From the NCBI GenBank assembly GCA_037178625.1, contig CM074142.1, forward strand, positions 1,798,001-1,862,000: a DNA stretch of 64,000 nucleotides. Reading direction: 5' to 3'. The DNA is from Skeletonema tropicum. Its lineage: Eukaryota; Bacillariophyta; Thalassiosirophyceae; Thalassiosirales; Thalassiosiraceae. The notes under the pieces were generated by a model. It saw nothing but the letters and a program-made list of their open reading frames with translations. It was not told the origin of the DNA and ran no database searches. The position numbers and the translations under genes were made by a program. Position 1 is the stretch's first letter, and each line of letters opens with the position of its first letter. Positions 54,174 to 64,000 of this stretch are shown here, one piece after another.

Positions 54174-56202
54174 TCACTGCATTGTATCGATCTCTGCATT
54201 TGATTGGTAACCCAACATGTCGAGAACTGGTCGTTCTTTGGTGTCCTTCAAACGTTGCTCGAAGCGAATGAGATTTTGAGGAATATTGAAGCCGCGTTCC
54301 AGGTCTAAGGGTTTCATCAGATACAGTCCAGCTACTAGTGCTCTCACCCTCGACAAGACAACGTAGACCCAGTTCACGCATCGATAATTCCAGTCATTGA
54401 CGATGAGGATGTCTTTGGACATTCCCTGGAGCTTGTGGCCTGTTGTTGCTATGTTAGAGTTGACAGGAACCTGTTTGACCTTGGCGTTGCCGATGGTTGT
54501 ACTGATTGTTTCAGTCAGAGGGAACTTGATTGTGGCTGAGAATTCTTGTGGTTTGAGCTTGAAGGTCCGTGCTTTGGTGCCGGTGGTTGGGTAATGCTCG
54601 AACTCCACCCACTCGACGTCGTCAACCGACACAGTCCATACCTTCTTTCCATCCCAATTTTTCCACCTCCTCTCCCGCCCATCCTTTCTAAGTTTGATTT
54701 TCAAGCACTTGCAAAGAGTCCCGTTGCCTCGCCCTTGGTCAAGATCCTCATTCGTTATGCACATATGGTGGGATCCGGGGTAGATACGTAGGGCAGGCTC
54801 GATTTTAGCTCCTTTTGCTGCAAACTCGGTTGACCTTATGTCATCATCTCCCAGCTGCGTGATGACAGTGTCATGGTCATGGAAATGCGCGGAAACTTTT
54901 CTACGCTGCCTTCGTTTCCTCTTCTTGCTGTTGCCGCTTTCATTCTCAGTCGTTTTGGATATAGATACTGATGCCTCAATTATGAGAGTGTGATCAGGAG
55001 GTGGGCTATCGTCATCAATGGTAGGATGCGATTATTGATGTGCATTTTGAATGATGCTGCCGTGACGCCATTTCGTTCTTTGTTGGTAGAGCATGCAAAA
55101 CATGCGTCAGGTGCGTGTTCGGGCAATGTTAGCGTGGAAGTGGAGCTAGTACTAGTGCTGACGACGCGCTTGTTTATTAGCTCTCTATCTTCACGTGTAT
55201 CCTCCCCCATTCTCATTCTAGCGAGTATTTCCCCAAACTCGGGGTCGTCTTTGAATCTGTGGCTATTATCAAGAAAGATGGCACAGTTGATAGTATTCTC
55301 CCAAATTGAAGCTGCATCGGAGTCTGAGTAGAGGACATCATCTTCTGCACAGATTGGCTTCAGTTGGTGGAAGTCTCCAGAGAAGACTATCGAAACCCCC
55401 CCATAAACCATGTCATATCGGCCTGTCAGCTTTTTCAGCTGTTTGTCAAGTTTTACGACATCGTTTGCCTTGAAAAAAGATATTTCATCAATAATGAGGA
55501 TTCGCACATCATCGCGCCAAATAGCCCTCATCTCATCATTGATCCTACTTTTGTTCAAGTGGGCTGCGCTGTGGATTGTTGTTCCTCCAAAGAGAGCTGC
55601 AGCTGAACCAGTCGTTGCAGTGAAGTAGAAGGTATAATCATTGAAGGCGGCTGCGATAGCAGTGCAAAATCTGTGACAGTAGTATTGGGCTGCTTCCATA
55701 GTTGTACTCTTGCCACAACCAGCGGGACCTGTGATGAACATTACGAGGTGCTCCTTTCCTCCCTTTGCTTTGAGATCCCGGACTAGACTGTCTTTTGTAT
55801 GTTGCACGCTTTCCGCCAAGGGACCGAGCGTTGCTCCTAGCAATTCTCCAAGCTTGGTATCATAGTGATCTCCCTCCATGACGAGTTGGAGCAGAAATGT
55901 ACAACACACTATTTGATAGGCAATAAATTGTTTGTTGTCGAGGTTGTACTTACTGCTCTTGCCCCTTGCAATCTCATACATGGTGGGAATCTGTTTGAGA
56001 CATTGCTGCCTTAACTTTACCGATGAAGGTTCTTCTCCATCTCCATCTCCATCTTCATCTCCATCATCCATGTCTCTATCAAAGGTACCTTCATCACTGC
56101 TACTAACAAGCAAAGATCCTTGAATGAAAGTGAGGATGTCCTCATATCGGACACGAACATTGTAGGATGTGGACTGCTGCTGTTGATGATTGTTGGTGTC
56201 GG
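54174..56202 (-). CDS. PIF1-like ATP-dependent DNA helicase, C-terminal half of a disrupted gene
   Basis: Read in two frames with one frame change near 55020. All helicase motifs are present in order: GPAGCGKST (Walker A, near 55715), TATTGSAAALFGGTTIHSAA, ILIIDEISFF (Walker B), FSGDFHQLKPI, LDNSHRF, then after the frame change HMCITNEDLDQGRGNGTLC, TGHKLQGMSKD and VYVVLSRVR. A PIF1/RRM3-type 5'-3' helicase is expected. Codons upstream of 56203 belong to an inserted LTR. The gene's N-terminal half is at 62552-64000. The frame change and the insertion make this copy a likely pseudogene. Helicases of this size fused to a Helitron-helicase domain are usually Helitron-derived or Helitron-encoded. 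Confidence 0.85.
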
Positions 56203-56367
56203 TGTCACAGGATATGACTCTCTTCCGGTATTCTAATACCGTTACGACAGTCATTCTTCCTGTTCACACGTGTCAAGTAGCAACCACGGTAAGAACCCGT
56301 GATTGATCCTCTCACACAAGATGGCGTCGCACGTTGGTGCTCCTTCATCACCTTTGGGAATAGCCCA
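56203..56367 (+). repeat. 5' LTR of the element that split the helicase gene
   Basis: 165 bp, TGTCACAGGATATGACTC...GGGAATAGCCCA, one visible mismatch from 61248-61412. Confidence 0.8.
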
Positions 56368-57087
56368 CTTCTTCTTTAGCGTAAGCTTAGTAGTCACCAT
56401 GATATCCGTGTTCCTAGTGGTCTCTTCTGGCTCTAGTTGCACAATCAATACCGGTCCTATTTGCTTGTGACATTATTTATAAATATTTCCATCCAGTTTA
56501 CTGGGTGCAAAGCAAAAGAATCCTTCATCGGTCGGGAAAGATCGACCTTTGAGAAGAAAAAAATTAATATTATTCAGCGCATATCCACATTGGTGGGTTT
56601 GTGAACCGTGAGCTAGTACAACAAAATCGATTGGCTTCTAGAAGATCCATTTTGTCAACACATGGATGTGCGATGAACGCTCGGCGTTTCGTGCTACCAT
56701 GGAGATGTGACGGCGTGCGATAGAAGTGTGTTTCGACGTTGACAGAAGTGCATCGGAGGTGAGAAAAGAATTTCGATTCTCCTCATGTAGAGGAAGTGCC
56801 CATGGCGAGAATGCACCGTGGCACAGCTCATCACAATAAGGAATTTCATTCCAATAAAAAGACTACGGTCATCTAAATCCAAAGGACATCAGCTGTTGAG
56901 CGATGGACTACGATTAGAATTACGTGTGGGGGGAGAAGTGTTCTCTCATCCAACCCTCACATATCGAGAGTCATCTGCTGTTAGGCGAGATGATACCCTC
57001 ACAACAACAGAGTTTGCGGATATAGTTAGCGGACTTAGAAGTATTTATTCCTTATAAGACGCTGGTCGCAATTGGAAAAATACGCAC

Positions 57088-58222
57088 TCTCTTGTCTACC
57101 TCTGAGAAGGTGTGGAGAGTTTTGATCTTTACAGCATGATAGTGCATGTAGCTGGAGCTATTGAGAGCATGTTTGTCGACGCATTCTGTACAGATTGTGA
57201 TTGTCGCAGCCGCTTAGCCTTGATGGATTGTTGGTTATTACACAGTGTTGCCGAGGTAGTCTACGCCTTGCTCAAGCGAGTACCTCAGGATGACGAGACG
57301 ATTATACCCCACTGGGCGAAGTCGAACGTGCAATTGAACCACCTACCCTAATTAATAAAAATCATATTGCTGTGAAAGCAAATCGTGTTTATTTGTCCCT
57401 TTATTTGTCCCTGTTGATTCAACTTGTGCAGCGACGTCCTGGTTAAAGAAAGATCAAGTCTATTCAGTTGCGCACAGCGTGCTGTTCAAAGAAAGGTCAT
57501 GTCTATTCAGTTACGCACAGCGTACTGTTCAAGTCATTTCTATCCAGCGACGAACTATTTAGCGTAAATTCATCCTTATTCACTGGTGCATCTAGGATGA
57601 CCAGCCTCTTGCTTGCATTGTGGGAGGAGGAGGAATGAGAGAAACAATTCAAGAGCAATCTGAACTGGAATTACCAAACCAAAATGGTCTGTGCCGCTGT
57701 GGCAGCCATGGATTGTCCATGTTCTCTAAATGTGGTTGGCCAACGTGGCAATCATGCCTAACATATTTCAGAAGACAAGGTCATGGGGGAGTAACGATTG
57801 TCTACTCTGCTTCTCCTAGATATCGGATTATATCCTTTGGTGTGCCGTTTCTTCCACCAAAGAGATCTTCCAAAATACTAATGAGCAATTCAGATGTTAG
57901 TCTGAAGGGAAGGGGACTTCCTTGGTACTTTGTGTCCATGGCAAGTGTCCCGAGTCCCGAATCTCGTACCTTGATTCTCTGTCTTGTTTACACGCGACAG
58001 TCGAAAGGAATCTCTTGCGCAAGCTCAAATTCAAACATTATCCGGAGTGGTGGGTCTCGTAGGAGAGACTACTCTATCAATACTAATACGGTGGTCATGC
58101 CTAGAAAAGGAAGACTACTTTCACAACGCAATCTCGCGTCGGCGAATATGATTGTGGTTGGAACCATGCTGCTGCAGATTACCTACGGTGTTCAAAAGCA
58201 ACCTGCACACACCTCGATGCAT
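57088..58222 (+). repeat. Inverted repeat, left arm (1.1 kb)
   Basis: Near-perfect reverse complement of 61413-62551. It encodes an unassigned 79-codon frame (MESFDLYSMIVHVAGAIESM, 57112-57351) that is identical in both arms, and a longer Ser-rich frame (57620-58231) that differs only by a 6-bp indel and a few bases. Confidence 0.95.
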
Positions 58223-61200
58223 CCGACTTAACTATCCTTGCTGGATGTACTTCTCACGTGAAGGAGAGGACGTTCAAGGATTGCTCGAGCAAGTGGAAAA
58301 GCACATGCGGAAATCAAGGCAGGGTCGCAAACAGGCGCATACCAGCACAACGAGATGATAACTACAAGACATCGTCCTTCTAAACCGCTGTTGTTGAAGA
58401 CAACTAGTGGAGGACTTGCGAGAAAGCTGGCTGCTTGCTCAATGCTCGTCCTACAGTCCGAGAGTGGCTGAGATCCGTAGCCGACTGCTCACCGTGTTTC
58501 GGGAGGTTCACCTTCTTCCAATGCACTTGAGACATTCATCGGCTGATGGTAAATTTCGTTCATAGTTCGGTGACCTGATTATTGGATACTCAGATGGGAC
58601 AGAGCTCGCCAAGCCTGCGTCATGGAGGGTTCAGTACAGAGCAGGCCATCGAGGGAGCTACACTTGCACCCGGACATCTTCTACTGAAATGTTGTAATAC
58701 ATGATGAGAAAGTGTTTAACTCTATCGGAACGACCTGTTGTTTGGTGTACACAACGCAGGTAATAATGATCAAATAAGAGAGAAGCGTGCTCAAGGCAGT
58801 TCTCGAGGCTTCCAAGTAAATGCTGCAAAAGACACTTACCATGCCCAGGAAGTGACTAACACTTGGATACACCATCTGGAAATTGTTCTTTCGACGATGG
58901 TGGTTGCCATCTTAGTTCTTGTGTGTTGTACCAAGACTACCAATAGATCTGCTCCGCTGCTTTTAGTGGCAAATGTGGGGCCTCCTCGAAATTCGGTCAA
59001 TATGGTACGGGGAGGAGGGATGCTGACCAAACAAGGAAGCGTTCCCATGATCAATCGCCAGCGACTAGATGCATGTCTAAGGCGTTTCCAAATTCAGAGT
59101 TGATCGGCATTTTGGCTGAGCTTACTTCATTCAAGCGCAAGGCTTGGGGGAGTATCGATTCTTGAAGACACTCATCGACTGGCATCTGTCGTGGTGCACA
59201 ACAGGAGATGAAGTGATGAAGCTTGAACTTCGAAAAGAAGTTCAAGGGCGCGTGTCGGAGTGCGGGTGAGTAATGTGCTATCACCTCCTCTCGGCATTTG
59301 TGCCTGGAGTTCTTCCGGTCTAAAGACAGGGCGAGGGCCGCCATACCCTCCGGGAGACAATCTCTACTCATATTTATCAAATCAACCTCAAACTAATTGC
59401 AAGGGGAAGATATTACGACTGCGACGGGGCTAGTGCTAGCGAGGCTGCGCTGCCTCAGTTGAGATCCTCAGTGGTCGAGGGTGTGATGCTTCAGCGTAAA
59501 GGAAAGTAGTACATACATTACCAGCGTTTGACAGCGTCATCCTTCACGACACATGCCACACCTACAAAGGAAGAGGTACCGACAGCAGCTCATTGGAGTG
59601 CGCTGTTATAATGCAGACTTGGGAAGACAGCAGCTCTTTGAGTGGCTGATCTAAAGATGACGAAGACAAATGGTAAGCTCTTGTGACTGCGCATAGTCAC
59701 ACACGACATGGAAGTAGAAGATAGTGTTCTGATATAAACGTTGATGAAGCAAAGCTAGCTACGTATGTTCCTGGACCTGCCGCAACATTCTAATGGGATC
59801 GAGAAATATTCTAATGATCTTCGACAGAGATGATGTATGCAGAGCCTATGCAACGATGCAAAAGGAGATACCTCTGTGGTGATTCCGGCAGCTCTTCAAT
59901 CCAAGATCCAATACCTTGCTTAGGGGATCTGGTATATCACGACCGTTTTGTGCCTTAGGCCGATGGATCGTAAGAACGCACTTTACGTCAACGAGGTTCT
60001 GACAGGTACTGATGCAAGTACGCTTATTTTATCAGGAAGTTATGCAGTTGTGCATGCAGTTGTTGTTGCCCTATCGTCTGATCTGATATTAGATTCGATT
60101 GAGGTAGAGGTGCCAAAGAAGGCTGAGGAGGGAGCTCAGGATGCGCTTACCCCTTTGCAACATTCAAATTGCCATTATTATGTGTGAAACTATGATCGAC
60201 CTTCCACGGCTCGTTCAAAGTGGTTGACTTTCCCACTACCAAAGATTCGAACGGGATGTTGGTGAATCCGCGAGATAGAGTGACTCCTCTTCTCACACTT
60301 CAAGTGAAGTTCAAGCGGACTCTCTACCTGTTCTTCAAGACTCTTGATTAAATCGTTTTAGGCAGAAGTGATGAATGCACATGAAGCCAGTGATACTCTT
60401 CCAACACGTAAGTCACGATATTCAAGAATACAGAGATGATACAACCTCTCTGGACGGAGTGCAATATGTACTTGTTACAATTACAATGCACCCACCGCAG
60501 TACTACTGCCGCAAAAACAGAGTCACTTGTGAACCTGTTGATGCAGCCCGATCGTCAAATCCGAATGCAGCCGGAAGACAATCTGGTCTCTTCGTACCAC
60601 ACCGTTTAACGCAGCCTTGCGAAGCCAGTAAAGCGTTGTCCAAGATAGACACTTGTTATACTCTGGTCGCCAGGATGGCCGCTGCCGAAAGAAATTGGTG
60701 GATAGTTCCAAACGCTCGAAAGAACTTCGAAGCATCGCGATCCCAAATACTGATTTGGTTCGTAGGCTTTGATCTAGCCGTTTTTAAAGTCTTAAATCTG
60801 CCGAAAGCAGAGACTCCAACGGAGGTCTCTTCTTCAAGCGACTGAAGTTGACACGAAAGGAACTGTACGATACAAAAACGAGCCTCAGTTAGTTTAGTCT
60901 AGTGAGCGCTACAACAATTGATAAAGACCCCATAGTATTGAGGAGTACAGGGGGTGTGTATAGAGAAATTATTCGAATTGGAAATGGAAACTGAACGTTG
61001 AACAACGACGTCTTGGCCAAATCCTATGCACACACAACCGATGTCAAGGAAAGTACATTTGGTTGCTCTAATAACACAAAAGAACTTACGTCCTTGATTC
61101 GATCGAAATTGACATTGCCTGGAGGTCTTTTTTTCCCAAGTTGGGTTTTGGTTTCTATCTGTTAGACTGGTTTTTTATCCGGATGGCTTGCCATGGGTTT

Positions 61201-61247
61201 TCCAGTCTTGACAGCTCGTTTTTGGTTCACACAAGTTCGGGGGAGAA
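58223..61247 (+). other. Interior of the LTR-type element, unassigned
   Basis: Broken, short open frames on the plus strand (for example 59948-60187 and 60375-60845). No conserved pol or gag motif seen. It is probably a degenerate or nonautonomous interior. Confidence 0.4.
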
Positions 61248-61412
61248 TGTCACAGGATATGACTCTCTTCCGGTATTCCAATACCGTTACGACAGTCATT
61301 CTTCCTGTTCACACGTGTCAAGTAGCAACCACGGTAAGAACCCGTGATTGATCCTCTCACACAAGATGGCGTCGCACGTTGGTGCTCCTTCATCACCTTT
61401 GGGAATAGCCCA
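61248..61412 (+). repeat. 3' LTR of the 56.2-61.4 kb element
   Basis: 165 bp, matching 56203-56367; preceded by CACAAGTTCGGGGGAGAA. Confidence 0.8.
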
Positions 61413-62551
61413 CCATCGAGGTGTGTGCAGGTTCCTTTTGAACACCGTAGGTAATCTGCAGCAGCATGGTTCCAACCACAATCATATTCGCCGACGCGAG
61501 ATTGCGTTGTGAAAGTAGTCTTCCTTTTCTAGGCATGACCACCGTATTAGTATTGATAGAGTAGTCTCTCCTACGAGACCCACCACTCCGGATAATGTTT
61601 GAATTTGAGCTTGCGCAAGAGATTCCTTTCGACTGTCGCGTGTAAACAAGACAGAGAATCAAGGTACGAGATTCGGGACTCGGGACACTTGCCATGGACA
61701 CAAAGTACCAAGGAAGTCCCCTTCCCTTCAGACTAACATCTGAATTGCTCATTAGTATTTTGGAAGATCTCTTTGGTGGAAGAAACGGCACACCAAAGGA
61801 TATAATCCGATATCTAGGAGAAGCAGAGTAGACAATCGTTACTCCCCCATGACCTTGTCTTCTGAAATATGTTAGGCATGATTGCCACGTTGGCCAACCA
61901 CATTTACATTTAGAGAACATGGACAATCCATGGCTGCCACAGCGGCACAGACCATTTTGGTTTGGTAATTCCAGTTCAGATTGCTCTTGAATTGTTTCTC
62001 TCATTCCTCCTCCTCCCACAATGCAAGCAAGAGGCTGGTCATCCTAGATGCACCAGTGAATAAGGATGAATTTACGCTAAATAGTTCGTCGCTGGATAGA
62101 AATGACTTGAACAGTACGCTGTGCGTAACTGAATAGACATGACCTTTCTTTGAACAGCACGCTGTGCGCAACTGAATAGACTTGATCTTTCTTTAACCAG
62201 GGCGTCGCTGCACATGTTGAATCAACAGGGACAAATAAAGGGACAAATAAACACGATTTGCTTTCACAGCAATATAATTTTTATTAATTAGGGTAGGTGG
62301 TTCAATTGCACGTTCGACTTCGCCCAGTGGGGTATAATCGTCTCGTCATCCTGAGGTACTCGCTTGAGCAAGGCGTAGACTACCTCGGCAACACTGTGTA
62401 ATAACCAACAATCCATCAAGGCTAAGCGGCTGCGACAATCACAATCTGTACAGAATGCGTCGACAAACATGCTCTCAATAGCTCCAGCTACATGCACTAT
62501 CATGCTGTAAAGATCAAAACTCTCCACACCTTCTCAGAGGTAGACAAGAGA
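61413..62551 (-). repeat. Inverted repeat, right arm (1.1 kb)
   Basis: Reverse complement of 57088-58222, abutting the 3' LTR on one side and the helicase gene on the other. Confidence 0.95.
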
Positions 62552-64000
62552 GTGTTGTTTTGACAATGGATTCAAACCAAGTGTGTCGTCGATGATCGCT
62601 TCACTATACTCTTTCGTCCCTCCTACATCAACAAACGTTTGCCAGTAGGTCCCATTCTTCACCAAATCTTCTGCTTTGCTGAATGGATAGAATAGCAGCA
62701 TTGCTGTTTTTGCGTACCTTTCTCTGTGCTGCACAGTTCCACTGTTGGGGATATCCTCAAGCACATCTAATGACTTCACGTCGCAAAGGTCTGTGGCCAT
62801 GTATATGATGGGAATGACTGGATGTGTTCGTCTCGTAAGGTAGCAATATTTTTGACCTTGATGGAGGTCGGCAAACTTGTAGGATGTGGTAGTAGTGCTT
62901 TTGCTCCTGGCGTTCAATTGCTTGAAGCTCTTGTATTCCTTTTTGTACCACATTGTGTACTCGTAAAGGCACAAGTTGTTGAGCTCGGTTGGCCTGTGAA
63001 TGTAGTCGTAAGTCGAGCAATCAGCCCATGCAATTGTTTCCTTCGTGTCGTCGTTCCAATTCCTCCGCAAACGGAAATGCATGCCTTCCTTCTCTTCTAG
63101 TACATTCTCCATGTTTTGAAGTGAAATGTGATCGAAATCATGTGAGTAAGTGAACCTTTCTCCCCCTTGGGAGATCAGTAAGTGGGCCATAGTGGAGCTT
63201 ACAACGTCTCTGGAAAGAAATGCGTTCACCCCGGTAATTATTCTCCCGAGTCCTTCAACAAAGCAGGCATGTTCCTCTTCGCCGTCATCTTTGTCTGTGG
63301 TTGTGCTGCCTTCTGCTAGAGCTGTGGCTGTGATATCTTCTGCTGGCTGGTTCTGCATTCTCTCCTCCTCCTTCTCCTCATTTTCTTGTCGATCTCGATG
63401 TTGCTGGTGTCCATGTGCTCTATACAGCCTCCTGGCCATTGAGGCATGGACTCGACGGTATGCCATCTTGTCTTCGGATTGTGTGTCTTTGGACTTGTAC
63501 AGCGTGGTGTAATAGGAGTGGCTCCAATCACCCAGTGTTACATTGGTATTGCTTCCAATAACATGTGAAATCGCCAAGCTGTGTTGGTTGAGAAACTGAC
63601 TGCCATTCTGTCTTTTCGGTAAGATTGCATACTGAGATTTTTCTTCTACCTCACCATTCAGATGGTGGTGAAAGATGACCTTGACCCCATTGGCGTCGCT
63701 TGTGTTACGATGATCATCGTCTCTCAGGCCTTCTTTCACGGCAGCTATTGCTTCATTGTCGAAAATGATGGAATCTTCACTTGCCATCTCTGGCAAATGC
63801 CCTCTGCATTCTGCTTTCCCACCCTTGAAACATGTTCCCCGATGTGTATAATCATGCTCGTCAAAAACAAGATGCAGGAGGTCCCTGCGTAGGTTTCTAT
63901 CATGTAGCCATTCATGAGTTACTTGTTCTTGTTCGTTGGCTCCATCTCCGTCTCCGTCCGCATCCATTATGATGTGTTGTTGTTTCAGCGCTTCGGTAGG
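62552..64000 (-). CDS. Helitron-helicase-like N-terminal half of the disrupted PIF1 gene (partial)
   Basis: Open to the window edge: codons upstream of the ATG at 63967 continue in frame without a stop, so the true start lies beyond 64000. Landmarks are HRGTCFKGGKAECRGHLPE (the Cys/His CFK..CR..LPE motif), GSNTNVTLGDWSHSYYTTLY followed by KSKDTQSED, and near the end MLLFYPFSKAEDLVKNGTYW. In related large helicase proteins these motifs precede the PIF1 helicase domain, and the last one lies just before the join. This half and 54174-56202 therefore form one gene split by 56203-62551. The last codons before the insertion read GLNPLSK; what follows is inserted sequence. An acidic Glu-rich linker lies about residues 190-235. 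Confidence 0.82.

Larger units (their letters stand above)
56203..61412 (+). mobile_element. LTR-type element, 5.2 kb, inserted in the helicase gene
   Basis: Direct 165-bp repeats form the ends. A purine tract (CGGGGGAGAA) directly precedes the second one, as expected for a 3' LTR. I recognise no gag, integrase or reverse transcriptase inside; the internal frames at 56818-57351, 57620-58231, 59948-60187 and 60375-60845 are unassigned. No target duplication is found. The element is followed directly by an inverted copy of its own interior (61413-62551). Confidence 0.65.

Noticed and set aside
56251..56448. Minus-strand ORF upstream of the PIF1 frame as the natural helicase N terminus
   Set aside because: It lies in the 165-bp direct repeat (LTR) and the adjoining element; the same sequence recurs at 61248-61412 next to unrelated DNA.

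Overview
The window looks like repeat-rich nuclear DNA of a unicellular eukaryotic alga, most likely a diatom or close stramenopile. The evidence is: short phase-consistent introns with GTGAGT/GTAAGA-type donors; a tandem pair of heat-shock-factor genes (a family greatly expanded in diatoms); Copia pol of the type found in diatoms (NPADMLSKHW motif); and PIF1-type helicase genes of the Helitron-helicase class. Nothing suggests a bacterium, organelle or virus genome. No rRNA, tRNA or CRISPR array was recognised. The organism is an inference; the element structures below are read from the sequence.

Layout. 1-7.3 kb: no host gene; a long imperfect inverted repeat (2.18-3.32 / 5.82-7.32 kb) whose spacer holds a 1.47-kb short-LTR element (4084-5552, TSD TAGGG) with one intact 377-aa ORF. 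7.3-9.2 kb: a dead hAT element (8-bp TSD) between copies of a 160-bp direct repeat, then a (CT)n microsatellite. 9.5-10.5 kb: a three-exon host gene for a secreted Cys-containing protein. 13.6-15.2 kb: a second, oppositely oriented copy of the short-LTR element (TSD TTTTT) with a poly(A)-tailed insert in one LTR. 18-22 kb: a putative transposon carrying a 416-aa protein, then a multicopy unknown gene. 22.0-25.3 kb: two MITEs and a complete 2.8-kb element with hAT-type ends (TSD GTCAGGAT) encoding an unusual 556-aa protein. 26-34.2 kb: a spliced coiled-coil/acidic gene and two tandem HSF genes in a segmental duplication.

34.2-53.6 kb is a five-layer nest: a broken copy of the 21-kb gene family contains a Copia LTR; that LTR contains a 15-kb insertion, HLE-A (37256-52226), encoding a spliced Ulp1-like protease; HLE-A contains a full-length LINE (40946-51495, 17-bp TSD); the LINE contains HLE-B (46102-49997), a relative of HLE-A encoding a truncated PIF1 helicase. 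Removing HLE-B restores one uninterrupted 2103-codon LINE reading frame (endonuclease, reverse transcriptase, RNase H). Comparison with the empty sites shows HLE-A and HLE-B both inserted exactly between A and T (or with a 2-bp AT duplication). Both have an inverted GGCCCTCGGGGCC motif at one terminus and about 70 bp inside the other.

54.2-64 kb is a large Helitron-helicase/PIF1 gene (minus strand, running off the right edge), split by a 6.3-kb insertion (56203-62551): an LTR-type element followed by an inverted copy of part of its own interior. Most coding capacity in the window therefore belongs to mobile elements; the secreted protein, the HSF pair and the neighbouring spliced gene are the best candidates for host genes.
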